The position numbers were made by a program, and so were the translations under genes. The notes below the pieces were generated by a model. The model worked only from the letters and a program-made list of their open reading frames with translations, ran no database searches and was not told where the DNA came from. Shown here piece by piece: positions 42,793-49,833 of a stretch of DNA of 64,000 bases; within the stretch, counting starts at the first letter, position 1, and each line of letters opens with the position of its first letter. The stretch comes from Bin87 sp963665395 (lineage in GTDB: Bacteria > Chloroflexota > Dehalococcoidia > Lucifugimonadales > UBA3495): NCBI GenBank assembly GCA_963665395.2, contig OY762251.1, forward strand, positions 4,154,001-4,218,000, in the 5' to 3' direction.

Positions 42793-43581
42793 TTACATTG
42801 AAGTGTAGATCAGCAGTTCAGTGGTGGTTTGTCTGAAGTTCGGGTCGGCTGCCAATACGCTGCTACGGTCAACGAATTCGTGGCAAAACCCAGGATAAAA
42901 TTCAAGGATGGGCCAGTAGCCAGCATTGGTCACCACTACGTGGCAGCCACGTTCTGCCAGTTCAACTGCTGCCGCACCGAGCCGGCGCTGATCTTCCCAG
43001 TTAAACGTGTGTTCGTTGTATTTCAAGAAACCGTTCCGTTCTCCAATCGTTGCATACGGGGGGTCGAAGTAAATGAAATCCCCCAATTGCGCCGAGCGTA
43101 CGATAGCAGCGAAATCGTCACACTGGATTCGGGATCTTCTCAACGCCGACGAAATGTTGAGCAAATGCGCGGGATCGAACACTGGCCTCCCGTGATGGCC
43201 AAAAGGAACGTTAAATTCGCCAGCACGATTCACTCGGTATAAACCGTTCCAACACGTTCGGTTCAAGTAGATAAGCTGTGCTGCTCGATGCAGCTTATCA
43301 GTGTAAACCGCACTCCGAACTCTGTAAAACGTACCTTCATCATTTGACCACTGTTTTAACGCAGTGATGAGCTCCAATGGCATATCCCGTACTGCCCTGT
43401 ACGCCTCAACTAAACGCGGGTTCAAGTCGGATAAAATTGCGTTCTCAGGCAATAGCCGGAAAAAAACTGAACCGCCGCCCAAAAATGGCTCGTAGTAGGT
43501 GCCGAAGTCTTCCGGCACCATTTGGCTGATTCGTTCTGACAACCACTGTTTCCCTCCAGCCCATCTCAACAGCGGTTTCAT
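42793..43581 (-). CDS. Dam-type (D12 class) DNA adenine methylase
   Basis: 262 residues, complete alpha-class N6-adenine methylase: N-terminal MKPLLRWAGGKQWL, SAM motif YYEPFLGGGSVFF (29-41), LSDLNPRLVEAY, LNRTCWNGLYRVNRAGEFNVPFG, catalytic YFDPPY (171-176). Dam-like enzymes methylate short targets such as GATC. First gene of the operon; no restriction endonuclease with recognisable motifs follows, so its partners are the DGQHR and HEPN-like proteins. The 176-base upstream gap includes the left end of an ISAs1 element (43685). Confidence 0.93.
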   Translation of the reverse strand: MKPLLRWAGGKQWLSERISQMVPEDFGTYYEPFLGGGSVFFRLLPENAILSDLNPRLVEAYRAVRDMPLELITALKQWSNDEGTFYRVRSAVYTDKLHRAAQLIYLNRTCWNGLYRVNRAGEFNVPFGHHGRPVFDPAHLLNISSALRRSRIQCDDFAAIVRSAQLGDFIYFDPPYATIGERNGFLKYNEHTFNWEDQRRLGAAAVELAERGCHVVVTNAGYWPILEFYPGFCHEFVDRSSVLAADPNFRQTTTELLIYTSM

Positions 43582-43684
43582 TTAGCACTTCCTAATTCCG
43601 GGGCTAATGGTAGCGTCCCGCAAATTTGCGCGTGGAATTATAACAGGTCGTGGCGGAATGGGCAATACAGTGTGCACTCGTTTG

Positions 43685-44884
43685 CAGGGCTATCGCATAT
43701 GAAAATTGAGGTGTTGGGTAAGATGTAGGCTAATGCAGCGGGGAGGGGAAAGACACCATGCCCGAATTAGCCGACGTATTCGCCGATCTGGAAGACCCGC
43801 GGGCAGTCAACGCCCGCCTGCATTCCCTGCACGACATTCTGGTCATCGCCCTGTGCACCATCGTCTGTGGCGGCCAGACCTGCACCGATATGGAACTTTT
43901 CGGCCAGTCCAAGCGGGAGTTTCTGGAGACCTTTCTGCCGCTGCCCAACGGCATTCCCAGCCACGACACCTTCTCTAGAGTGCTGGGCAAACTGGACCCA
44001 GAGGCTTTTGGACAGTGGTTTCTGGGGTTCATGGCGCAGTTTGCCCAAGGCGTTCAGGGTGTAGTGGCGGTGGACGGCAAGACGCTGCGGCGGTCTTACG
44101 ACCGCGCCGAAGGCCAATCAGCCCTGCACTTGGTGAGCGCCTGGGCCGAAGAGCGGCGCTTGGTTTTGGGACAACTGGCCGTTGACGACAAGTCCAACGA
44201 GATTACGGCGCTGCCCAAGCTGCTGGAAATGCTGACTTTGCGGGATAAGGTGGTCACTGCCGACGCCATGCACTGCCAGCGTCAGATCGCCGAACAGGTG
44301 GTTGATCAGGGCGGAGACTACGCGCTGCGACTGAAAAGGAACCAGGGCAGTTTGCACGATGACGTGCAACTGTTTCTGGACGACCCGGCCACGCCGGTGG
44401 CTCAAGCTGCCCAGGTCAACAAAGGTCACGGGCGCATCGAAACCCGCGTTGCCAGCATCAGCGACGACATCGCCTGGTTGCAGAAATGGCATGACTGGCC
44501 CGGTTTGCAGGCCGTGGGCAAGGTAACGGCCAGCCGACGGTCGGTCGGCCCAGACCCGGCTGACGCCAGCGAGGAAACCCGGTACTACCTGTTGAGCCAG
44601 GCTTTCCCGCCGGAACGGTGCAACGACATTGTGCGGAGCCATTGGGGAATTGAGAACCGGCTGCATTGGGTATTGGACGTAACCTGCAACGAAGACCAGG
44701 CGCGGAACCGGAAAGGACACGGCGCGGAGAACCTGGCCTTGCTGCGGAAACTGGCGCTGAACCTGGCGCGGTTAGAACCCAGCAAAGGCTCCATGCGGGG
44801 CAAACTGAAAAAGGCCGGCTGGGACAATGGCTTCCTCATCACCATCCTAACCCAATTCGCCAAAATCCATATGCGATAGCCCTG
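43685..44884 (+). mobile_element. ISAs1-family insertion sequence, complete
   Basis: 1200 bp with 17-bp perfect terminal inverted repeats CAGGGCTATCGCATATG (43685-43701 and complement 44868-44884). Flanked by 10-bp direct repeats CACTCGTTTG (43675-43684 and 44885-44894). The transposase stop codon lies inside the right repeat. Everything is intact, so insertion is recent. It stands 104 bases upstream of the Dam-type gene. Confidence 0.95.
43758..44879 (+). CDS. ISAs1-family transposase
   Basis: 373 residues. N-terminal DDE_Tnp_1-associated domain: MPELADVFADLEDPRAVNARLHSLHDILVIALCTIVCGGQTC. Catalytic core: VVAVDGKTLRRSYDR (first Asp), VVTADAMHCQRQIAEQVVDQGGDYALRLKRNQGSL (second Asp), and HWGIENRLHWVLDVTCNEDQARNRKGHGAENLALLRKLALNL (Glu and downstream). 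Typical length, frame intact. Confidence 0.95.
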   Translation: MPELADVFADLEDPRAVNARLHSLHDILVIALCTIVCGGQTCTDMELFGQSKREFLETFLPLPNGIPSHDTFSRVLGKLDPEAFGQWFLGFMAQFAQGVQGVVAVDGKTLRRSYDRAEGQSALHLVSAWAEERRLVLGQLAVDDKSNEITALPKLLEMLTLRDKVVTADAMHCQRQIAEQVVDQGGDYALRLKRNQGSLHDDVQLFLDDPATPVAQAAQVNKGHGRIETRVASISDDIAWLQKWHDWPGLQAVGKVTASRRSVGPDPADASEETRYYLLSQAFPPERCNDIVRSHWGIENRLHWVLDVTCNEDQARNRKGHGAENLALLRKLALNLARLEPSKGSMRGKLKKAGWDNGFLITILTQFAKIHMR

Positions 44885-44999
44885 CACTCGTTTGGAGTGT
44901 ATGCTTGCGATCACTTCGTGGGCGCTTACAAAATCGGGCATTGCCTTGCTGCATTCGTGTAACGATTTCGCCTTTTGCGTTATCCAGCGTGACAACTGA

Positions 45000-46322
45000 C
45001 TAACCCTTCCTCCCCACCGCGCAGTGGAACGGCGTTGAGATGAAAAACGTCCCATCCGCCCGCGCCTGCGCCACCGCCGCCCGCCATTCCGCGGCCTCTT
45101 CGGCGTTCAGCGTGGGGAGGATGCCGCCTTCCAGGAATTGCAGGCGGGTGGGGTCGGAGAAGGTGCTGATGAAGGGGTACATCCGCAGGTCGGTCAGGCC
45201 CAGTTGGGCGAATTTCTGGTAGAGGGTGGCGTCGTCGCAGCCCTGGGGGTGGCCGCGGTCGTCAACCCAGGGGGACGACTCGATGCGGGTTTTCAGGGCT
45301 TGACTCAGGGGCAGGTTCACCCAGCGATTCATGTCGTGGGCATGGCCCAGCACGGCGATGCGTCCGCCGGGCCTGGTAACCCGCGCCAGCTCCGGCAGCA
45401 TCAGGTCGGCGTTCACCCGCTGGACCACGGTGCTGGAAAAGACCACGTCGAAGCTGGCGTCGTCGAAGGGCAAGGACTCGGCGCTGCCCTCGTGGAAACT
45501 CACCGCGTCGGCCATGCCCTCGCGCCGGGCGATCTCGGCGGCCTCGCGCAGGAAATAGGTGTTGACGTCCACGCCGGACACCGGGTTGTTGCCGCCCGTC
45601 TCCCTGGCCAGCCACCGGCACAGCACGCCGGTGCCGCAGCCCACCTCCAGCACGCTCTCGCCCGGCCGGATGTCCGCCGCCGCGATGATACTGCCCACGG
45701 CGGACAGGTAGCCGAAAGTGCGGCCCCGTCCCTCCAGGCTGGCGACCATGCCCAATGCCGGCCCGAACATGGAGATGACGCAATACCGCTCGCTCAAAGC
45801 GTCCAGGATGGGGTCCCACTGCGCCGGGGCCGCGCCTAGGGGCGTCAGCGCCAACGGCGGCCCGGAGCCCTGCGTCCGGAAATACACGCCGTCAACCTCG
45901 CCCTCCTCCACGGACGGCGACACGCTGGGCAGGCTGCTTTGGGCGTCCATGAAGTCCAGCATCGCCGACGCCAGCGCGTCGCCCCGGTGGACGGCAATAT
46001 CGGCGTAGTTGTTGGGATACTCGTAGCCGGACAGGGTGATCGTCGATGCCGACGGCAGGCCGGCCAGGTTGCGAGCGATGGTGTCCGTCGCGCCGCCGCT
46101 AGCGGCGTTGAACACCAGCAGCCGGCCGGCCAGCGGTTCCAGCGCGGCGGCGTCGAACCCCAGCGGACAGATCAGGGTCAGCGATGCGATGGCATCGGCA
46201 TGGCTCACCGCCAGCCCGCGCCAGTCGCCCAGGTTCCGGGAGGCGAAATGCGCCCGCTCGATGCCTAGCTGTCGCAGGACGCCGACAATCTTCTCCTCAA
46301 CGGGAGTGTCAATTTCAGCCAT
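45000..46322 (-). CDS. SAM-dependent methyltransferase with alpha/beta-hydrolase-like N-terminal part
   Basis: 440 residues. The N-terminal third (about 1-140) and the segment GVYFRTQGSGPPLALTPLGAAPAQWDPILDALSERYCVISM (146-185) look like pieces of an alpha/beta hydrolase in altered order, without a nucleophile elbow. A class I methyltransferase follows: VLEVGCGTGVLCRWLAR (motif I, about 224), then SFHEGSAESLPFDDASFDVVFSSTVVQRV and ELARVTRPGGRIAVLGH. Substrate unknown. The start at 46322 follows a G-rich site. Confidence 0.85.
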   Translation of the reverse strand: MAEIDTPVEEKIVGVLRQLGIERAHFASRNLGDWRGLAVSHADAIASLTLICPLGFDAAALEPLAGRLLVFNAASGGATDTIARNLAGLPSASTITLSGYEYPNNYADIAVHRGDALASAMLDFMDAQSSLPSVSPSVEEGEVDGVYFRTQGSGPPLALTPLGAAPAQWDPILDALSERYCVISMFGPALGMVASLEGRGRTFGYLSAVGSIIAAADIRPGESVLEVGCGTGVLCRWLARETGGNNPVSGVDVNTYFLREAAEIARREGMADAVSFHEGSAESLPFDDASFDVVFSSTVVQRVNADLMLPELARVTRPGGRIAVLGHAHDMNRWVNLPLSQALKTRIESSPWVDDRGHPQGCDDATLYQKFAQLGLTDLRMYPFISTFSDPTRLQFLEGGILPTLNAEEAAEWRAAVAQARADGTFFISTPFHCAVGRKG

Positions 46323-46345
46323 GATTATGCCCCCTTTTGGGTATC

Positions 46346-46455
46346 GTCAGAAGCAGGATTCACCGGATTGAAATGATTGACAGGATTGGAGTATCTCCGC
46401 ATTGGACGGTTCCAATCCCGTCAATCCGCAAAATCCCGAAAATCCTGCTTCTGAC
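46346..46455. repeat. MITE-like 110-bp inverted-repeat element
   Basis: Perfect 15-bp terminal inverted repeats GTCAGAAGCAGGATT (46346-46360) and AATCCTGCTTCTGAC (46441-46455). Further in, GACAGGATTGGA pairs with TCCAATCCCGTC with one mismatch. No coding capacity. Lies between the methyltransferase start and the NHL-propeller stop. Confidence 0.8.
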
Positions 46456-46463
46456 ATCTCCGC

Positions 46464-47348
46464 CTAATTCCGCCCGTACTTGTCCACCGCCCGGTCGCCC
46501 GTCAGCGCCAGGAAGATGTCCCCGTGGGCGTCGCACCAGATGCCGTGGGCGGACCGGCTGTCCCAGCGGGCCAGCACGTTGCCGTCGCGATCGAAGATGC
46601 TGACGCGAGGGCTGGCCGAGTTGTCCAGCGTAGCGAGCTCGCTGACCACGAAATCGCCCTCCGGGGTTTCCGCGATGTCGGTGGGACGCTGCGCGTCGGT
46701 CCACATGGCGATGAAGTCGCCGGAAGTATTGAACACCTGGACGCGGCTGTTCTCCCGGTCGCACACGTACACCCGGTCGTCGCGGGTCACCAGCAGGCTG
46801 TGGGGCAGGTGGAACTCGTAGGGATGCTCCTTGCCGGGCTTGCCCCAGGAATACTTGTGGTTGCCGTCGTTGTCGAAGCGGTGGACGCGGGCGTTGCGGT
46901 AGCCGTCGGCCACGTACAGGTCGCCGCTGGGCGAGGGCACCAGCTCCGCGGGATAGTTGAACGGCCCGGCGGCCCGGGGCACCAGCTGGCCGGCCACCTC
47001 GGCTCCCGTGTCCGAGTGGACCATGTACCGGCCCAGCATCTGGATGAGCTTGCCGTCCAGGGTGTACATCATGCAGGTGGACGTATCCCGGTCGGTCAGG
47101 TACACAATGTCGTCCCCGATATAGAAGCCGTGGGCGTACACATAGCCGCCATTGCCCCAGCCGCTCTTGAAATCGCCGGTGGCCCGGTCGAAGATGGCAA
47201 TGGGCGGGTCGGCGCGGTGGAAGGCGTAGATGTCGCCGGCCGAGTCACTGGCCAAGGCGCTAACCGCGCCCAGGGGGTGGGCATCGGGCATCTTGGCCCA
47301 GTCGGCGGTGATGGTGTAGGTGTGCTTGCCGGTTCCGACGGTGGTCAT
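46464..47348 (-). CDS. NHL-repeat six-bladed beta-propeller
   Basis: 294 residues with repeated NHL-type units: DSAGDIYAFHRADPPIAIFDRATGDF, SPSGDLYVADGYRNARVHRFDNDGNHKYSWG, TRDDRVYVCDRENSRVQVFNTSGDFIAMW, DAHGDIFLALTGDRAVDKYG. The HFxxPH-type histidines seen in peptidyl-alpha-hydroxyglycine lyase-like members appear as YEFHLPHSLLV. No signal peptide, so cytoplasmic, unlike secreted relatives. Catalytic function uncertain; could be a binding protein. Confidence 0.85.
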   Translation of the reverse strand: MTTVGTGKHTYTITADWAKMPDAHPLGAVSALASDSAGDIYAFHRADPPIAIFDRATGDFKSGWGNGGYVYAHGFYIGDDIVYLTDRDTSTCMMYTLDGKLIQMLGRYMVHSDTGAEVAGQLVPRAAGPFNYPAELVPSPSGDLYVADGYRNARVHRFDNDGNHKYSWGKPGKEHPYEFHLPHSLLVTRDDRVYVCDRENSRVQVFNTSGDFIAMWTDAQRPTDIAETPEGDFVVSELATLDNSASPRVSIFDRDGNVLARWDSRSAHGIWCDAHGDIFLALTGDRAVDKYGRN

Positions 47349-47402
47349 GGTGGGGGCCTCCTGTTGATATTCTTCCGTTGCGTCGGGCGATAGTCGTGCT
47401 AC

Positions 47403-48050
47403 CTATTTACTGGCCGGCGCGGAGGTGGTCCAGTTGCTTCGTGTGCTGCCCCGCACTGCCCTCACGCCGAAGGTATATGATACGCTCTCGTCTGTTCCCG
47501 TGAGGACATAGGTTGTGTCAGTGTGGTCGGTAACAGCGGATGTCCAGACGGACCTATTGTCGTCGGTGCTGTACATCACGTCATAGCCAGTAGCGTTCGC
47601 CACCGCTTCCCACAACACCTCAATTTCGTTGCCATTGTGGAAAGCGATAACCTCCTTTACATTGTCAGGGTAATGCATCCTGCCTCGGGAGGACAGTGGG
47701 ATAGAAGTAGGTTGGGGCCTGGGGGATGGCCCTGTCGCTGGTCGGGGATTAGGGGTCGGTGGCAGGCGGGTTGACCGGTCGCTAGTTGACGGCTGGTCAA
47801 TGTTATTACGAGCGTCGAAAGCGGATACCGCTTTTCCTACCGCTCCAACTACGACAGCGACAAAACCAACAAACATCATCAGAAATGACATCCGCAAGAT
47901 GGTAGCCCCGGTCTGGATCGAGGTGTCATAAACCCTTGGGTCCATCGCACCCGTAAGCGCCATGCCACCGGATGCAACACAACCACCAAACCCCAACAGG
48001 ATTAAAGCGAAACCTCCCCACAACAAGGCGGTTGATGTATTCGGATTCAT
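47403..48050 (-). CDS. Membrane protein with C-terminal fibronectin type III domain
   Basis: 215 residues from the ATG at 48050, preceded by GGAGG. Two membrane segments (about 8-30, LLWGGFALILLGFGGCVASGG, and 51-75, MSFLMMFVGFVAVVVGAVG) are followed by a Pro/Ser/Thr-rich linker (about 90-125). An FN3-like domain (about 130-212) ends the protein: NEIEVLWEAVANATGYDVMYSTDDNRSVWTSAVTDHTDTTYVLTG and SYTFGVRAVRGSTRSNW. The domain probably faces outward. The frame is open upstream to 48233, but that region encodes other small genes. Confidence 0.75.
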   Translation of the reverse strand: MNPNTSTALLWGGFALILLGFGGCVASGGMALTGAMDPRVYDTSIQTGATILRMSFLMMFVGFVAVVVGAVGKAVSAFDARNNIDQPSTSDRSTRLPPTPNPRPATGPSPRPQPTSIPLSSRGRMHYPDNVKEVIAFHNGNEIEVLWEAVANATGYDVMYSTDDNRSVWTSAVTDHTDTTYVLTGTDESVSYTFGVRAVRGSTRSNWTTSAPASK

Positions 48051-48094
48051 TTCATGCCTCCAGGGCCTGTTGACCCGAGCGGTAGGAGCAGGTA

Positions 48095-48196
48095 TCACAT
48101 GAGCATGGCGATGAGTAGAACGATGAAACCCACGCCGAGAAAGGCGACGTCTAGCAGGGCGTTGCGGGCAGACGGGGGTTGGTGGCGAGCGGGCAT
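48095..48196 (-). CDS. 33-residue single-pass membrane miniprotein
   Basis: ATG at 48196 overlaps the stop of the preceding small gene (TAATG). Polar head MPARHQPPSARNALLD, then one hydrophobic helix VAFLGVGFIVLLIAMLM and a stop. It lies 44 bases before the FN3 membrane protein gene. Function unknown; reality supported by the overlap and the membrane-helix composition. Confidence 0.45.
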   Translation of the reverse strand: MPARHQPPSARNALLDVAFLGVGFIVLLIAMLM

Positions 48197-48372
48197 TAGC
48201 GGCCTCGCCGGGCACCGGGAATGAACCTGTCATCGACCCATCGGACGAACATACTCGCGTAGTCGATGTACGTCTTGCGGGAGATGGGCGTGCCGAGGTT
48301 GGCGTTGCACACTTTCGTGTATTCGTCCAGGAGACGGCGAATCTCTTCCATTGTCTGTGGGTCGGTCTTCAT
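48196..48372 (-). CDS. 58-residue small protein, unknown
   Basis: ATG at 48372. MKTDPQTMEEIRRLLDEYTK, then CNANLGTPISRKTYIDYASMFVRWVDDRFIPGARRG. Helical start and a tail with aromatic residues reminiscent of a short DNA-binding or arm-type domain, but no family match. GAGGAAAGCC precedes the ATG. Its TAA overlaps the next ATG. Confidence 0.5.
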   Translation of the reverse strand: MKTDPQTMEEIRRLLDEYTKVCNANLGTPISRKTYIDYASMFVRWVDDRFIPGARRGR

Positions 48373-48392
48373 GGCTTTCCTCGTCAGATTGG

Positions 48393-48632
48393 TTAGGAGT
48401 AGGCGTGACGCTCGGCGTGTTCCTGCGCGTCTTGGACCGTCAGGAAGTCGTGTTGAGTGAGCGCAACCCCGATGCCGGCTCTCCCGACAAAGACCGCGTG
48501 CAAGCCGCCTTGCAGGCTGACGGCGTACTCGATGCCGTTAATGACGGCGTGGCAGATGAAGGTATGCTGACCTCGTTGGGGAGGATACAGCGTCCAGGAA
48601 GTGGGTGGGCCGGGTAGCCATTCGACGAGCAT
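48393..48632 (-). CDS. 79-residue small protein, unknown
   Basis: ATG at 48632 preceded by AGGAG eight bases upstream. MLVEWLPGPPTSWTLYPPQRGQHTFICHAVINGIEYAVSLQGGLHAVFVGRAGIGVALTQHDFLTVQDAQEHAERHAYS: beta-rich with an ending helix that reads like a short phage or plasmid accessory protein. 20 bases before the next small gene, so probably one transcript with the FN3 gene. Confidence 0.5.
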   Translation of the reverse strand: MLVEWLPGPPTSWTLYPPQRGQHTFICHAVINGIEYAVSLQGGLHAVFVGRAGIGVALTQHDFLTVQDAQEHAERHAYS

Positions 48633-48802
48633 GGAAAATCTCCTAGAGAGAGGCCGAGGCGATGCAGCTAGCGAAGGAGTCGAGAGTGCCTAACTCGGAC
48701 AGTTTGCGCTGTGGTCCACGAGGGGATGTAGCAGTGTCCCTACCCAGTATTTTTATAGTGCCAGGCAATTTCCTTCAATTTGTTTTCAACTTGATGCACT
48801 AT

Positions 48803-48893
48803 GTCATTGCGAGCGTAGCGCGACAATCTCGTTACGGGAAAGGACGTCGTTTAGTTGACGAGGTTGCCACGTCGCTTCGCTCCTCGCAATGAC
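48803..48893. repeat. GTCATTGCGAG-type MITE-like repeat, copy 1
   Basis: 91 bp with GTCATTGCGAG and CTCGCAATGAC-type ends and an inner ACGAGGTTGCCACGTCGCTTCG. A second copy, 85 bp, is at 58798-58882. Such repeats, with GTGGCAAT in the arms, are widespread in unrelated bacteria. Confidence 0.8.
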
Positions 48894-48903
48894 AAAGTGA
48901 ATA

Positions 48904-48932
48904 GTAGGGGTCGGTTTCAAACCAGACCCTAC
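48904..48932. repeat. Imperfect palindrome of the GTAGGGG family
   Basis: GTAGGGGTCGGT / ACCAGACCCTAC arms around TTCAA, eleven bases after the MITE-like repeat. The same general form as the other GTAGGGG...CCCTAC palindromes, but with mismatches. Confidence 0.55.
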
Positions 48933-49033
48933 ATGATCGTTTCTGCCATCAACCGCTGCGCCGTGGGCACCACCCGCTCGGCGTTGGGCAGCTTGATGTT
49001 TTCCGGCGGCGAATTGCGCCAGCCGCGCCTGTT

Positions 49034-49687
49034 TCACTCGGTCAGGTTGATGCAGGTAACTCCCGATTCCTGCGCCAGCGTCGCGTAGGGCGGGTCAATG
49101 CGCTCGCCCACTACCACCGGCAGCGCTTCCTCGCCGAACACGTTCCGCAGGGCTTCCGCGGAGCGCCGGGCGCGGTGGATGTCATACGCGTCAACACGCG
49201 CGGTCACCTCCATCGCAACCCAGGTGGGCTCGGCATCTTGGGAGCGGCGACAGTGGACGATGACGTCGGTAGCGAATATGCGCTGGAACTGCTCGTCGGT
49301 AATTACCCCGTCGTCCGCCGCCGCGGCGACTTTTTCGTGGAAATCTTCGACGTAACGCGGCATGGCGATGACATTGCCCAATACGACCCGGGCGCGTCGG
49401 AATCCAAACTCCCGATTGAGCAGCGAGGGGGCCGTGCGGCTGACGTCCGTTTCGTATGCCTTGCCGCGCAGCCAACCTACGTCATCCTCCAGTGCCTTGA
49501 CACTATCCTCAACACGGCCCAACCGAACCGGCATATCGAGGAGCTCGTCGGTGAGCAGCGCGCGCAGCAGCGGCTCCCGCAAGTCAGGGTTGGCATCGAC
49601 CGCCGCGATGACGTACTGGAGGAACTCGCGCGCGTCGGAAGGTAGCGATGTAATCATGGCCTGGGCAACTTCTGGTACACTGCTCAT
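49034..49687 (-). CDS. PD-(D/E)XK-nuclease-like (DUF3782-type) protein fused to IS4-like 5' leader
   Basis: 217 residues from the ATG at 49687. Residues 1-11 (MSSVPEVAQAM) are identical to the IS4-like transposase start. Residues 12 on are a different protein: a PDLREPLLRALLTDELLDMP-VRLGRVEDSVKALEDDVGWLRGKAYE helical/coiled N-terminal part, then a nuclease-like core with HCRRSQDAEPTWVAMEVTARVDAYDIHRARRSAEALRNVF and VVGERIDPPYATLAQESGV. In the family the E-V-T/A-x strand carries the PD-(D/E)XK Glu; the Lys is not obvious. The hairpin and ribosome-binding site of the IS are also shared. Function unknown. Confidence 0.72.
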   Translation of the reverse strand: MSSVPEVAQAMITSLPSDAREFLQYVIAAVDANPDLREPLLRALLTDELLDMPVRLGRVEDSVKALEDDVGWLRGKAYETDVSRTAPSLLNREFGFRRARVVLGNVIAMPRYVEDFHEKVAAAADDGVITDEQFQRIFATDVIVHCRRSQDAEPTWVAMEVTARVDAYDIHRARRSAEALRNVFGEEALPVVVGERIDPPYATLAQESGVTCINLTE

Positions 49688-49785
49688 GGGAAGCTCCGGT
49701 GGCGATTGATTGGAATGCAATCACCATCTTACCGGCAGCTTCCCTGGGCATTGTTCGGTATCTTCTCCCTTAACTTGATGCCTAT
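49655..49785 (-). mobile_element. Altered copy of the IS4-like element's right end
   Basis: 49655-49744 matches 13090-13179 over 90 bases with two differences, including the ribosome-binding-site hairpin. 49771-49785 matches the 15-bp terminal repeat exactly. The 26 bases between differ in length and sequence from the 12 bases in the complete element. No left end was found before the gene's stop. It abuts a palindrome at 49786, as the complete element does. Confidence 0.8.
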
Positions 49786-49808
49786 GGGGCGGGTTTGAAA
49801 CCCGCCCC
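49786..49808. repeat. Palindrome next to IS4-like end
   Basis: GGGGCGGGTTT-G-AAACCCGCCCC, perfect arms of 11 bases. The terminal repeat of the IS-like end stops at 49785, directly before it. A different member of the GGGGCG...CGCCCC palindrome class. Confidence 0.8.
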
Positions 49809-49833
49809 ATACGACGTACTCGGTCCCGGAGGA

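Larger units (their letters stand above)
48633..49033. other. Gene-free 400-base interval with several repeats
   Basis: No plausible coding sequence. Contents: an IS-end-like AACTTGATGC(A)CTATG at 48787-48803, a MITE-like inverted repeat at 48803-48893, an imperfect GTAGGGGTC-type palindrome at 48904-48932, then about 100 bases to the nuclease-like gene's stop with nothing recognised. Confidence 0.6.

Noticed and set aside
41779..43581. Dnd phosphorothioation system
   Set aside because: Only a DndB-like DGQHR protein is present; dndA, C, D, E and ptx genes are absent, and the partner is a Dam-type methylase.
48095..48632. Prophage remnant
   Set aside because: The small genes look phage-like in size, but no capsid, terminase, portal, integrase or lysis genes are near.
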